The notes: a model not told the origin generated them from the letters alone. A stretch of 43,367 bases of DNA from Gammaproteobacteria bacterium (GCA_029861845.1 JAOTYM010000022.1:1-43367); one strand, 5' to 3'. Shown: positions 33,379 through 42,576, counted from the first letter of the stretch. Made by a program: numbers and translations.

Positions 33379-33469
33379 GCCGTTCGAACCCCGATTCGGT
33401 CGCAGTGAGGTCGAACACCGGCTGCCTATACTATTCTAGGAATAATCGGGGTGTTTACGGGAAGTCGCT

Positions 33470-33814
33470 TTGGCAGGTAAAGCTCAACCTAAGGATCGTC
33501 GACTAAGTCCGCGTCGCGAGGTCGACGTGAAGGCGATGATTACTCATCATCGCCTGGGGTTGACCAAGTGCCGGCTACGCAATATCAGCCTCGAGGGTGC
33601 CTTCGTGGAGGTAAAGGACTTCGATGTTGCCGTCGGCACCAATGTGGATCTGGTATTAAAGGTTCGGTTCGATCAAAAGCGCACCCATTGTCGTCTGCCG
33701 GCCAACATACTACGGGTCGACGAAGACGGGGTGGCAATTAAGTTCCACGATCTCAATAACCGCTCCTACCATGTCTTGTTCGATATCATGTATAGCCATC
33801 ATTTAGAAGATTAG
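33470..33814 (+). CDS. PilZ-domain protein
   Basis: A 114-residue single-domain PilZ protein expected to bind cyclic di-GMP. The RxxxR motif is in DRRLSPRREVDVKA (about 9-22), and the second motif is NISLEGAFVE (38-47), which fits the (D/N)xSxxG rule. The start is TTG at 33470, since no ATG or GTG fits the frame. It lies 91 bases after the AbrB-like gene and is convergent with a glutathione transferase. No diguanylate cyclase is nearby. Confidence 0.85.
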   Translation: MAGKAQPKDRRLSPRREVDVKAMITHHRLGLTKCRLRNISLEGAFVEVKDFDVAVGTNVDLVLKVRFDQKRTHCRLPANILRVDEDGVAIKFHDLNNRSYHVLFDIMYSHHLED

Positions 33815-33829
33815 CGTGCCACTGAGCAT

Positions 33830-34450
33830 CTAGCTCAACCCGATCATCACGTGTTGCTCGAAACCGGATCGCTGAGTCAGTCGTTCGTACCAGCGCTCCA
33901 AGTTGGGCATACGCTCTCGTTTCATATCGAGCGTGAACCAGCGATAGGTCATGATGCCGACTGGGATGTCGCCCACCGACAACGATGGCCCAGTGACATA
34001 GTCAGTGCCTGCGAGCGCATCATCCAGTATTTTCATAACATCGGCGAGTTTGTCTCTGGCGTTGGCGATCACAGCGTGATCGCGTTCTTCTGGGGGCGTT
34101 CGAACTAAACCAGAGAACACCGGCCAGATTGCCGGCGCAACCACTGAGAGCTGCCAGTCCATCCACCGCTCACCCTTTGCGCGTGTCTGGGCGTTAGCAG
34201 GATAGAATGTTTCATCGCCATGCTTGGCGGCCAGATATCGAACGATGGTATTGGACTCCCATAGGACAAAGCCGTCGTCGATGACGGTTGGGACCAATCC
34301 ATTCGGGTTAAGCGCCAAGTATTCAGGGTCGTGGTTCCTGCCAAATTGACCACCAACATCCTCGCGCTCAAAATCCAGCCCTAGCTCCGCACAGCACCAC
34401 AAGACTTTCTGTACGTTCGAAGAATTCTTCCGACCTAGAATATTTAGCAT
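33830..34450 (-). CDS. Glutathione S-transferase family protein
   Basis: A 206-residue glutathione transferase with an N-terminal thioredoxin-like domain: MLNILGRKNSSNVQKVLWC, then NPNGLVPTVIDDGF and WESNTIVRYLAAKHG, the glutathione-binding stretch. An all-helical C-terminal domain with LSVGDIPVGIMTYRW follows. The ATG at 34450 is chosen because GGAGAC precedes it at a good distance; an upstream in-frame ATG at 34501 would add an unlikely leader. The class is unclear (theta- or beta-like). Confidence 0.9.
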   Translation of the reverse strand: MLNILGRKNSSNVQKVLWCCAELGLDFEREDVGGQFGRNHDPEYLALNPNGLVPTVIDDGFVLWESNTIVRYLAAKHGDETFYPANAQTRAKGERWMDWQLSVVAPAIWPVFSGLVRTPPEERDHAVIANARDKLADVMKILDDALAGTDYVTGPSLSVGDIPVGIMTYRWFTLDMKRERMPNLERWYERLTQRSGFEQHVMIGLS

Positions 34451-34689
34451 TGTTAGCGTCTCCTCTATGGTCCAATGGGACATGCCTTGGGATTTTGTCA
34501 TCGCGAGTTTGCGTATGACAAGCGTGGTCTGGTGCTCGCGTCAAAATACCAGTGCCTCCCGGTAAATCTCGACCCAAATAAATGCCGCCGGCAAGAACGT
34601 TGGTAACGTTCAGTCAGCGAATTATGCTATGCGCGCAAAGGACAATGTAACAAAATCACTGTCACCATAGCCTGCATAGGAGATAGAGC

Positions 34690-34938
34690 ATGAAATACTT
34701 ATCGTGGTTGGCGTCTCTCATGATACTGGTGCTCGCGGCCAGTCACCCGGTGATGGATAAGAATGTCCGAAGCGTGGGTGGTTCGTTATTGTCGGTCGGT
34801 TCTGCCGCCGGGGTTGCGCTGATGGGTCAGGCGCGCGGCATATATACGTTTTTCGCTCACCTCAAGTGGGCTTGGGCGATAGCCTTGGGTTACGCCGCAA
34901 GTATCTATGCACACATTCTGATTAACGGGACTGGCTAG
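34690..34938 (+). CDS. Small hypothetical membrane protein
   Basis: An 82-residue protein with hydrophobic stretches at about 4-18, 30-47 and 60-78, preceded by AGGAGATAG. The first stretch could be a signal peptide or a membrane anchor. The coding look and good ribosome site suggest a real gene. I do not recognise a family. Confidence 0.65.
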   Translation: MKYLSWLASLMILVLAASHPVMDKNVRSVGGSLLSVGSAAGVALMGQARGIYTFFAHLKWAWAIALGYAASIYAHILINGTG

Positions 34939-35057
34939 TTCTTGCTGACGATGGCTGGCCATTGACCTAGTTTGTCGAGGTTGTTCATGGTGTCGAATGC
35001 TGTTGTCAAATCAGCATTGCGAGGGAACGTTCGGCTTCGATTGTAGCTAAGGCCTGA

Positions 35058-35933
35058 TCAGATTTTCCAACCTACCCGTCCTTGCATGGCAACGGCGCCG
35101 GTCGGTCCCACTGCCCATATCTCGCTTTCCGTCGCGTCGGTTTTTGTTCGCCCTGCTAGCGTTATCGGCTCGTCGTTGAACAATGGTCCGATTGCGCGGT
35201 ATTCATACGAGATCGGCGCCGGTGTTGCGTGCCGCTTCGCCGCCTCGAGCAGCAGTAGTGCGGTCAACGGCCCGTGCACGACCAAGCCCCGATACCCCTC
35301 GACTTGGGTGACATAGGGGTAGTCGTAGTGTATACGGTGGCCATTAAAGGTAAGCGCCGAGAAGCGAAATAGGATCACCGCGTTAGGCGTGAATGTCTCT
35401 TGCCAGTCGATATCGTCCGGTGGCAGTGTTGGTTGGCGCGATGTCTGATCGGGCTTTGGGATCTCACAATAAACAAGGTCTTGTTGTTCGTCCACACAAG
35501 GGCCGGACGCGTTACTGATCAGGTGTCGCAATTTCAGAACGACCAATTTGCCGCTACGGCCGTCTTTCTCCTTGACCGAGAGGATTTCCGTTGTACGTTC
35601 GATTTCGTCGTCAATCCCGATGGGTTGTAAGAACCGTAGTCGTCCACCTGCCCACATGCGACGCGGCAGTTCGATCGGTGGCAAAAACGTACCGCGGCGC
35701 GGATGACCGTCGATACCCAAGTTAGACTGCGGCACGATCGGCTTGAAGTAGATCCAGTGCCAATACTCTGGCAGTGCCACCCCCACCCGGAATTCAGCCG
35801 GATCCCGATCTAATAGGGCGGCCATCGCTTGTGCTTGGCTCGCGGTTACCACATCGTGCTCGGCGCGGCTGCGCCCAACATAGGCATTGAAGGTCTCGGC
35901 CTTCCGTTCTGGGTTATTGTCCGGCGAATTCAT
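35058..35933 (-). CDS. MaoC-like double hotdog hydratase (mesaconyl-C4-CoA / itaconyl-CoA hydratase type)
   Basis: A 291-residue protein with two hotdog domains. The first (about 1-150) includes ALPEYWHWIYFKPIVPQS and MWAGGRLRFLQPIGI. The second holds FRFSALTFNGHRIHYDYPY and EGYRGLVVHGPLTALLL, with the catalytic Asp/His region of the hydratase 2 type. This layout is that of mesaconyl-C4-CoA hydratase and itaconyl-CoA hydratase. It overlaps the class III CoA-transferase gene by 20 bases, and the same pair of activities occurs in itaconate and mesaconate metabolism. The last step, citramalyl-CoA lyase, is not next to it, although an HMG-CoA lyase-like gene lies at 4387-5322. Confidence 0.85.
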   Translation of the reverse strand: MNSPDNNPERKAETFNAYVGRSRAEHDVVTASQAQAMAALLDRDPAEFRVGVALPEYWHWIYFKPIVPQSNLGIDGHPRRGTFLPPIELPRRMWAGGRLRFLQPIGIDDEIERTTEILSVKEKDGRSGKLVVLKLRHLISNASGPCVDEQQDLVYCEIPKPDQTSRQPTLPPDDIDWQETFTPNAVILFRFSALTFNGHRIHYDYPYVTQVEGYRGLVVHGPLTALLLLEAAKRHATPAPISYEYRAIGPLFNDEPITLAGRTKTDATESEIWAVGPTGAVAMQGRVGWKI

Positions 35934-37032
35934 ACCGAATCATTTCGCTGTGTTCACCCAATTTAGGCACGCGTTCATCGATATCATCTCTAAACGGCAG
36001 TGGCGACGCGGGTAGTTTGATCGAACCACTGGGCGTATCGACGGTAGTCGTCTGAAGCTGCGGATGTTTAGCGAGCTCTTCCACAGAATTCATACGCGCA
36101 TAAGCAATACTGGCCGCTCGCAATCGCTCGACAACTTCCTCCAATGGTAGCTGGGAGAAGACGCCGTCTATGGTTGCGTCCAGTTGGGCGCGGTTTTCAA
36201 CTCGTAGACTGTTGGTGATAAATGTTTCGCGCCTTGCAACCTCGGGGGCCAGTAGTACATCTTCACAAAACCGACACCATTCACGTTCGTTCTGAATGCC
36301 GATCATCACCTGACGCCCGTCTCTGACCCGATAACAACCGTATGGCGCGATCGATGCGTGGTGGGTGCCGCTTCTCACTGGCGCCTTACCACCATACACT
36401 TGGTGCAGATAGGGGACGCTCATCCAGTCAGCCAAGCAATCAAACAACGAAATTTTGATCGCTGATCCGTGTCCGGTTTGCTCTCTAACTATGAGTGCTT
36501 CCAAAAGTGCTGTGTAGGCGTGCAGACCGGCGCCAATGTCTGCGAGCGATACGCCTACTTTCGCCGGTGCATCAGCAGTGCCGGTGACCGCGAGCAAACC
36601 CGTTTCTCCTTGCAGGAGATTGTCATAGGCCTTCATTTGCGCATAGGGTCCGCTATCGCCGTAGCCACTTATATCGCAAGTAATCAACCTATCGAATCTA
36701 CGGCGCAGTTCGTCGCTGCCGAAACCAGCCCGGTCGGCGGCACCCGGTGCCAAGTTTTGGATGAATACATCCGCACGTGCCAACATGCGCTGCAGCAGGT
36801 CCGAATCCTGCTGTTGCTTTATATCCAGCACCAAAGATTGTTTGCCGCGATTCAACCAAATGAAATAGGCGCTTTCCCCTTGCACAACATGATCGTAAGC
36901 GCGTGCGAAATCTCCGCTCTCACGTTCTATTTTGATAACCCGTGCTCCCGCCTGTGCGAGTTTGCACGAGGCAAATGGGGCCGCCACCGCCTGTTCCAAT
37001 GCGATAACCAGTATGTCGCCTAAGACCGGCAC
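35914..37032 (-). CDS. CaiB/BaiF (class III) CoA-transferase, second copy
   Basis: A 372-residue class III CoA-transferase, shorter than the one at 5416. The N-terminus VIALEQAVAAPFASCKLAQAG and then KIERESGDFARAYD are family typical. D165 in LADIGAGLHA is the likely catalytic aspartate. The GYGDSGPYA motif precedes it. It ends inside the start of the MaoC-like gene, so the products are probably used together: CoA is placed on an unsaturated dicarboxylic acid, then water is added. Itaconate or mesaconate are candidates by analogy. Confidence 0.92.
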   Translation of the reverse strand: MPVLGDILVIALEQAVAAPFASCKLAQAGARVIKIERESGDFARAYDHVVQGESAYFIWLNRGKQSLVLDIKQQQDSDLLQRMLARADVFIQNLAPGAADRAGFGSDELRRRFDRLITCDISGYGDSGPYAQMKAYDNLLQGETGLLAVTGTADAPAKVGVSLADIGAGLHAYTALLEALIVREQTGHGSAIKISLFDCLADWMSVPYLHQVYGGKAPVRSGTHHASIAPYGCYRVRDGRQVMIGIQNEREWCRFCEDVLLAPEVARRETFITNSLRVENRAQLDATIDGVFSQLPLEEVVERLRAASIAYARMNSVEELAKHPQLQTTTVDTPSGSIKLPASPLPFRDDIDERVPKLGEHSEMIRYEFAGQ

Positions 37033-37048
37033 TGTTTGGTGCGCGTGG

Positions 37049-37477
37049 TTATTTTTGCAGCTGCGTTAGAAACGCATCGATACCCGCTTGTGCGACCGTT
37101 TCATCTTGATCCGGACGGCCGGAGCTGCAGCCGACGCCACCCACGATTTCGTTATCGACGAACACCGGGAGACCGCCTCCGAAAACCATGAATCGCCCCT
37201 GATTGCTAACGTGGATACCAAACGATGGCCCGCCCGGCCCGCTTGTCTTGGCATATTCGAGCGTAGACTTGCGGGCGCCGGCCGCGGTGAAGGCCTTACT
37301 AATGGCAATATCGATGCTGGTAATACGGGCACTGTCCATGCGGTGAAACATAAGAAGGTTGCCGCCGTCGTCCGTGATCGCGATATCCATATCGACGCCG
37401 ATTTCACGCGCTTGGTTTTCTGCTGCTGCCATGATTATTCTGGCATCGTCTAGCGTTAACTTTGGTACCGTTCTCAT
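37049..37477 (-). CDS. GlcG/HbpS-family protein
   Basis: A 142-residue GlcG/HbpS (DUF336) protein with the typical LTLDDARIIMAAAENQA start, then AITDDGGNLLMFHRMDSA and the loop FGGGLPVFVDNEIVGGVGCSSG. Relatives bind haem or sit in glycolate and diol operons, but the biochemical role is mostly unproven. It lies between doxX and the CoA-transferase genes (36 and 16 bases), so it is part of the same operon. Confidence 0.9.
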   Translation of the reverse strand: MRTVPKLTLDDARIIMAAAENQAREIGVDMDIAITDDGGNLLMFHRMDSARITSIDIAISKAFTAAGARKSTLEYAKTSGPGGPSFGIHVSNQGRFMVFGGGLPVFVDNEIVGGVGCSSGRPDQDETVAQAGIDAFLTQLQK

Positions 37478-37513
37478 TTGTTTGGGTCTCTACGAAAGCC
37501 GTAGTTTAGTCCA

Positions 37514-37969
37514 CTAGAATTCTTTGCCGATCGCCTGATCCACCGACAGTTCGCCACCGCCGCGAAAGAAAATTCCAATCATCAAGATGGCCCACAGTAG
37601 GGGATATTCATAACCGCCCTTGTTCCAAAAATAACCATTACCGAGGTGTACGTAGAAAGCGGCGACGAGCAACAGCACAGCGGCCGCCACTGCGGCCGGC
37701 CGTGTCAGTAATCCAATGGCGACAAAAAGGCCGCCAAAGAACTCGGTTGCGCCAACCAGATAGGCGAGCGGTAGCGCAGGCTCGAGGCCGATCTTCGCGA
37801 AAAATCCAGCCGTCCCATCGATGTTACCGCCAAACCATCCGAACAATTTTTGCGCGCCATGTGGCACAAGGAACAGTCCGCTAAAGAACCGAATCCAGGG
37901 GTACCACAACCCCGAACCTGCTTCGTACAGGCCACCCACAGCGGGAATGATGAGTCGGTTTCTGTCCAT
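37514..37969 (-). CDS. DoxX-family membrane protein
   Basis: A 151-residue inner-membrane protein with about four helices. The family pattern RFFSGLFLVPHGAQKLFGWFGG (about 27-48) and ATEFFGGLFVAIGLLTRPAA are visible. DoxX proteins are often linked to redox stress or thiosulfate oxidation in other organisms. It is the first gene of a minus-strand operon with glcG, a CoA-transferase and a hydratase, and carries an exceptionally good ribosome site. Confidence 0.9.
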   Translation of the reverse strand: MDRNRLIIPAVGGLYEAGSGLWYPWIRFFSGLFLVPHGAQKLFGWFGGNIDGTAGFFAKIGLEPALPLAYLVGATEFFGGLFVAIGLLTRPAAVAAAVLLLVAAFYVHLGNGYFWNKGGYEYPLLWAILMIGIFFRGGGELSVDQAIGKEF

Positions 37970-37971
37970 TT

Positions 37972-37984
37972 GATCACCTCCTTT
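37972..37984 (-). promoter_or_regulatory. Full-length Shine-Dalgarno sequence of doxX
   Basis: Read on the minus strand, AAAGGAGGTGATC lies before the ATG, with AGGAGG seven bases away. All these bases can pair with the common 3' end of bacterial 16S rRNA. Few genes use such a long match, so strong translation of this gene is expected. Confidence 0.8.
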
Positions 37985-38093
37985 GCTTTAGGACCACGAT
38001 GTTATCACTGTTTGGTGGTGCCCTAGCAAGCTGGCCGTGAGCCAGGTTGTCGACCCGGACGCTGGAGGTTAGAGTTACGACTAGATTTCTCTG

Positions 38094-38513
38094 ATGTTGT
38101 ACAGCGCCATGAAGGATGACCAGCCCAAGGTAGTTATACCATTCGTGTCGGAACAAGACACTAAAGCGCTTCTGGACAAGCATCGTCGCGCCGCTAAGCT
38201 AGCGACGCAGGCGGCCGAGAAAGCACAAAAGAACAAAGCGGCCCTGCAAAAGATATGGGACGACTTGCTGACATTGACACGGCTATTGCGTGCATGGGCG
38301 CGAAGCGAATACACGGCAGTACCCTGGAACACTGTTGTTGCAGTGGCCGCCGCACTGATCTATTTCATCAACCCGTTCGATCTCATTCCAGATTTTCTAC
38401 CGACGTTTGGCCTTGTCGACGATGCCACCTTGGTGGGACTGGTGGTTGCATCGATTAGCGAAGATCTGGCTCGTTTCTGCGAATGGGAAGCCGAGCAGGG
38501 CACGGGCACATAG
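38094..38513 (+). CDS. YkvA-like (DUF1232) protein
   Basis: A 139-residue protein with an N-terminal charged helical part (about 25-60, rich in Lys, Ala and Gln) and the DUF1232 core NTVVAVAAALIYFINPFDLIPDFLPTFGLVDDATLVGLV. The core has the family's NPxDLIPD motif between two hydrophobic stretches. The ATG at 38094 is used; one five codons later (38109, MKDDQPK) may be the true start. Function of the family is unknown. It diverges from doxX. Confidence 0.85.
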   Translation: MLYSAMKDDQPKVVIPFVSEQDTKALLDKHRRAAKLATQAAEKAQKNKAALQKIWDDLLTLTRLLRAWARSEYTAVPWNTVVAVAAALIYFINPFDLIPDFLPTFGLVDDATLVGLVVASISEDLARFCEWEAEQGTGT

Positions 38514-38528
38514 TATAACGACTTGGAG

Positions 38529-38681
38529 ATGGTAGCCGAAGCGCTATCACCACCTAACGGTTGGCAGATTCAACAATGCAGTACTGAGGATGAGCGACAA
38601 CGCTTCAGCGTGCGGTATCGAAATACTGAACCCACCAACATAGAAACCTTACTTGAAAACCTGCATCGTCGCCCCTATTGA
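38529..38681 (+). CDS. Possible 50-residue small protein
   Basis: ATG 38529 opens a 50-codon frame (MVAEALSPPNGWQIQQ to HRRPY) ending TGA at 38679. Composition looks coding, hydrophilic and without a membrane segment. GGAG is only two bases before the ATG, too close to help; an upstream TTG at 38523 is possible. It begins 15 bases after the YkvA-like gene. It could be a real small gene or a fragment; I do not recognise it. Confidence 0.4.
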   Translation: MVAEALSPPNGWQIQQCSTEDERQRFSVRYRNTEPTNIETLLENLHRRPY

Positions 38682-38802
38682 GGGTGCGGGTCGCCTCCGA
38701 ATCCATTGTATTGCCCGCGTCTGTCTTGTATAGACCAGCCATCTATTGAAAACTGAGGCCCCATACCCGCAGTTCGGATAGAATAGTTGATCAGTCATAT
38801 AT

Positions 38803-41800
38803 ATGAACCAGACACGTAATACTTCTGCCCGTACTAAGAAGGGGGGCCATAGACATGGCGGGCTCGCGCTCGGCGTGGCCGGATTTTCCTATGGCGATCT
38901 GTATGATTCGGCGCACTTGCAAGACTTGCTCGCAGCATTTGACGATACCGTGCGGCAGCGGGACGCAGGACTTTTCTCCGAGTACAAGGCCTACCGAGAG
39001 TCTCATGGCGATGGTTTATCGCCCAAAGAAACCTCGAGCCTACTGGTACGCATGGCACCGTACGTCGGACGTTTTGTTACGCGGCTGTTCGATGTCGAAG
39101 CCTTTCATCAGGTGCAGACCGAGTCGATACGGGGTGAAGTGGAACACATCCTCACCTATCGCAACGAAGTCGTGATGCGGGTGGCCAGACAATACAAAGG
39201 TCAAAATGTGGCCGAGTGGGATATCGCTGGGCTCGAGCGTGAGCTTGAAACCCTCAGGCGTGTGGTGTTTCCAGAGATTGCGGCCGATGAGGACGCGGAG
39301 CGAGGGCTCAGCATCCTTGCCACTAGAATCTATCGCCTGGCCGAACACTACCGTCAGGTGGAGAACGGGAAGCACGGCGAATACAGCGATGCTGACGAGG
39401 ATTTGAAGGTTCTGCGTGGGCGACTGGCCAAAGACGCTGAAGCCAAACAGGTGCTCGCTAAGATATTGAGCCAGCAGGAACCGTTGGTGTTTGCAGAACG
39501 TTTACTCGACGTTATACAGAGATGGAGTTACGCAGCACTGAATGACCCAGCATTGGCAAAGCGGGTTGCCGGATGGGCGAGTTTTAAGAAGCCAGCAAAG
39601 ACCGACTTTGAGCATCTTGTGCCCTATGAGGTCGTTAAAAAAGAAGACTATGTGACACTGGTTGGGCCAAAGGCAACCCGCCGACGACGCGACGGCTTTG
39701 CGCTGACTGACAAACGCTTCAACCAGCGCGAGATACTCTATGAGCTTGATCACTGCATATACTGCCATGAAACCGATACTGACTATTGCTCCAAGGGGAT
39801 GCCCGACAAGAAGACCGGGACATTTAAGGTCAATGCCCTCGGTGTAGATCAAACGGGATGTCCGTTGGAAGAAAAGATTTCTGAAATGCATGTTGTCAAA
39901 CGCCAGGGCGACAATGTCGGCGCGTTGGCATTGATTATGATCGACAACCCTATGTGCCCGGGGACCGGACACCGCATTTGTAACGACTGCATGAAGGGTT
40001 GCATCTATCAGAAGACGGAACCGGTCAATATTCCCCAGATCGAAACGAACGTATTGACTGATGTGCTGTTTATGCCCTATGGCTTTGAAATCTATAGCTT
40101 GCTGACTCGCTGGAATCCGTTGAATGTAAAGCGCCCATATGCGTTGCCGTATAACGGCAAGAACGTGCTGGTCGTGGGCCTCGGTCCCGCGGGTTATACG
40201 CTTGCGCACTATCTGCTAAATGAAGGTTTTGCGGTGGTAGGTATCGATGCCCTAAAGATTGAACCGCTGCCAGTCGAGCTAACTGGTGATGCCAATAGCC
40301 TGCCAATACCGGTTAAGGATTTCAATGATCTCTACGAAGAACTAGACCAACGCATCATGACTGGCTTCGGCGGGGTGGCGGAATACGGTATCACCGTGCG
40401 CTGGGACAAGAATTTCCTCAAGGTTATTTACCTTACGCTCGCTAGGCGCGAGAGTTTTTTGTGTTATGGCGGCGTGCGTTTTGGCGGTACGCTTACCATC
40501 GATGGCGCCTGGGATTTGGGTATCGACCATATTGCTATCAGCAGCGGGGCCGGTAAGCCGACTATCATCGATATCAAGAATAACCTCATCCGGGGTATTC
40601 GAAAGGCCTCTGACTTTCTTATGGCACTACAGCTTACCGGTGCCGCCAAGGAGTCATCGTTGGCAAATCTGCAATTGCGTCTACCGGCGGGTGTGATCGG
40701 CGGTGGGCTGACTGCTATCGATACGGCCACAGAACTTATGGCCTACTACCCGGTGCAGGTGGAGAAAATGCTCCATCGCTATCAGCGGCTGATAGACAGG
40801 TACGAGGAGGATAGCGTACTCGCACGATTCGATGCTGAAGAAAGGGAAATATTGGATGAGTTCTTGGCGCACGGGCGCGAGGTACAAGCGGAAAGAGAGC
40901 GTGCCAAGACCGCAGGTGAATCGCCAAACTTTCAACCATTGATAGAGAAATGGGGTGGTGTGACACTTTTTTATCGCAAGGGTATGAAGGATGCACCGGC
41001 CTATCGGCAGAACCATGAGGAGGTGATCAAGGCCTTAGAGGAAGGTATTGCGTGGGCAGAGGGGATGAGACCCACCGAGACAATCCCCAATGAACACGGT
41101 CATCTGCAAGCAGTTAGGTTTTCAAAGATGATCCAGGTAGACGGCAAGTGGGTGAATTCCGGTGAGCACGTCAAGCTGCCCTTGCGTAGTCTGCTGATCG
41201 CGGCCGGCACTTCGCCGAACATCATCTATGAACACGAATACCCCGGTACATTCGCATTGGATGGGGATTTTTTCCAACGATTTGAGCCAGTTACCAATAA
41301 TGGCGCGCCAACACTTGCGGCCATGCACGACAAACGTTGGCCCAAGATCGGCAAGCCAGCGCCACTGACGTCGTATCACAAGAACGGAAAATACATCAGT
41401 TTCTATGGAGATAATCATCCAGTTTACGCTGGTAACGTGGTCAAGGCCATGGCCAGCGCCCGCGACGGTTATCCATATGTCGTTAAGTTATTCGATAAGA
41501 AGCTACAAGATTTAGATCCGGGCAAACAATATGAGCGTGATGGAAAGCTAGCCGTATTAAGAAAGCGATTCGATGACGAGCTCACTGCTACGGTGGTTGA
41601 AGTTAATCGCCTAACCCCGACCATCATCGAGGTTGTGGTCAAGGCCCCACGGCAGGCGCGTAAATTTCATCCGGGGCAGTTCTATCGGGTTCAGAATTTC
41701 GAAACCCACGCGCCGGTAGTGGAGGGCACTACCCTAACGGCAGAAGGCATCGCCTTGACGGGGGCGTGGGTAGATAAGGAAAAGGGCTTAATCGGGTTAG

Positions 41801-42576
41801 TGGCCCTGGAGATGGGGACGTCGTCGCGGCTTTTTGCCTCGTGGCAACCGGGGGACCCCATCGTGGTCATGGGGGTTACCGGCGCGCCGACCGAGGTACC
41901 GCATGGTCGAAGTGTAATGCTCGTGGGCGGCGGCCTTGGTAATGCCGTACTTTTCTCTATCGGCAAAGCACTGCGGGCGGCTGGCAATAAGGTGGTTTAC
42001 TTTGCGGGCTACAAGAGTCGGGAGGACGTTTTCAAGGTTAAAGATATCGAGGCGGCTTCGGACGTGATCGTGTGGGCTGTAGATAAAGCCCCAGGCGCAG
42101 AAAAGATTGCAACTACGCGGCCACAGGACAAGTCTTTCGTCGGTGATATCGTTGAGGCAATGCAGGCGTATGCGAAAGCAGAACTAGGCGAGACGTCTGT
42201 GCCGATGCAGGATATCGATAACATCATCGTAATTGGGTCTGATCGTATGATGGCAGCGGTTAAGGCCGCACGCCACGGGGTGCTAAAGCCTTATTTGAAG
42301 AATAACCACACTGCTATTGGCTCAATCAACTCGCCGATGCAGTGTATGATGAAGGGCGTATGCGCCCAGTGTCTGTGCAAGCACATCGACCCGGAAACGG
42401 GTGAGGAGTATTTTGTGTATTCCTGTTACAACCAGGATCAGCCACTCGATCGGGTTGATTTCACCAATCTTAGTGCCCGCCTAAGGCAAAATTCGGCGCA
42501 AGAGAAGCTTTCGTATATGTGGTTAAATTATTTGCTGGAAGAACAGGCAAGGCTTGCGGCTGATCAAGCCCGATAG
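38803..42576 (+). CDS. Large NfnB-NfnA-like iron-sulfur flavoprotein (GltD-like plus PyrK-like fusion)
   Basis: A 1257-residue cytoplasmic redox protein. Residues 1 to about 300 are a helix-rich domain I do not recognise. Then comes a GltD/NfnB-type iron-sulfur part with C318, C321, C329, C353 and later C385, C393, C396, C400, ending EPVNIPQIE. A FAD site VVGLGPAGY (457-465) and a second dinucleotide site VIGGGLTAIDTATE follow. About 67 extra residues (652-718) sit in the NADPH domain before VTLFYRKGMKDAPA. From about 920 a ferredoxin-reductase/PyrK-like part begins (HPGQFYRV at 956-963, LVGGGLGNAV later). It closes with a 2Fe-2S motif C1181, C1187, C1190, C1208. NfnB and NfnA together bifurcate electrons between NADPH, NAD and ferredoxin. 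Here both are in one chain; whether it bifurcates is unknown. cysB follows nine bases later. Confidence 0.85.
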   Translation: MNQTRNTSARTKKGGHRHGGLALGVAGFSYGDLYDSAHLQDLLAAFDDTVRQRDAGLFSEYKAYRESHGDGLSPKETSSLLVRMAPYVGRFVTRLFDVEAFHQVQTESIRGEVEHILTYRNEVVMRVARQYKGQNVAEWDIAGLERELETLRRVVFPEIAADEDAERGLSILATRIYRLAEHYRQVENGKHGEYSDADEDLKVLRGRLAKDAEAKQVLAKILSQQEPLVFAERLLDVIQRWSYAALNDPALAKRVAGWASFKKPAKTDFEHLVPYEVVKKEDYVTLVGPKATRRRRDGFALTDKRFNQREILYELDHCIYCHETDTDYCSKGMPDKKTGTFKVNALGVDQTGCPLEEKISEMHVVKRQGDNVGALALIMIDNPMCPGTGHRICNDCMKGCIYQKTEPVNIPQIETNVLTDVLFMPYGFEIYSLLTRWNPLNVKRPYALPYNGKNVLVVGLGPAGYTLAHYLLNEGFAVVGIDALKIEPLPVELTGDANSLPIPVKDFNDLYEELDQRIMTGFGGVAEYGITVRWDKNFLKVIYLTLARRESFLCYGGVRFGGTLTIDGAWDLGIDHIAISSGAGKPTIIDIKNNLIRGIRKASDFLMALQLTGAAKESSLANLQLRLPAGVIGGGLTAIDTATELMAYYPVQVEKMLHRYQRLIDRYEEDSVLARFDAEEREILDEFLAHGREVQAERERAKTAGESPNFQPLIEKWGGVTLFYRKGMKDAPAYRQNHEEVIKALEEGIAWAEGMRPTETIPNEHGHLQAVRFSKMIQVDGKWVNSGEHVKLPLRSLLIAAGTSPNIIYEHEYPGTFALDGDFFQRFEPVTNNGAPTLAAMHDKRWPKIGKPAPLTSYHKNGKYISFYGDNHPVYAGNVVKAMASARDGYPYVVKLFDKKLQDLDPGKQYERDGKLAVLRKRFDDELTATVVEVNRLTPTIIEVVVKAPRQARKFHPGQFYRVQNFETHAPVVEGTTLTAEGIALTGAWVDKEKGLIGLVALEMGTSSRLFASWQPGDPIVVMGVTGAPTEVPHGRSVMLVGGGLGNAVLFSIGKALRAAGNKVVYFAGYKSREDVFKVKDIEAASDVIVWAVDKAPGAEKIATTRPQDKSFVGDIVEAMQAYAKAELGETSVPMQDIDNIIVIGSDRMMAAVKAARHGVLKPYLKNNHTAIGSINSPMQCMMKGVCAQCLCKHIDPETGEEYFVYSCYNQDQPLDRVDFTNLSARLRQNSAQEKLSYMWLNYLLEEQARLAADQAR

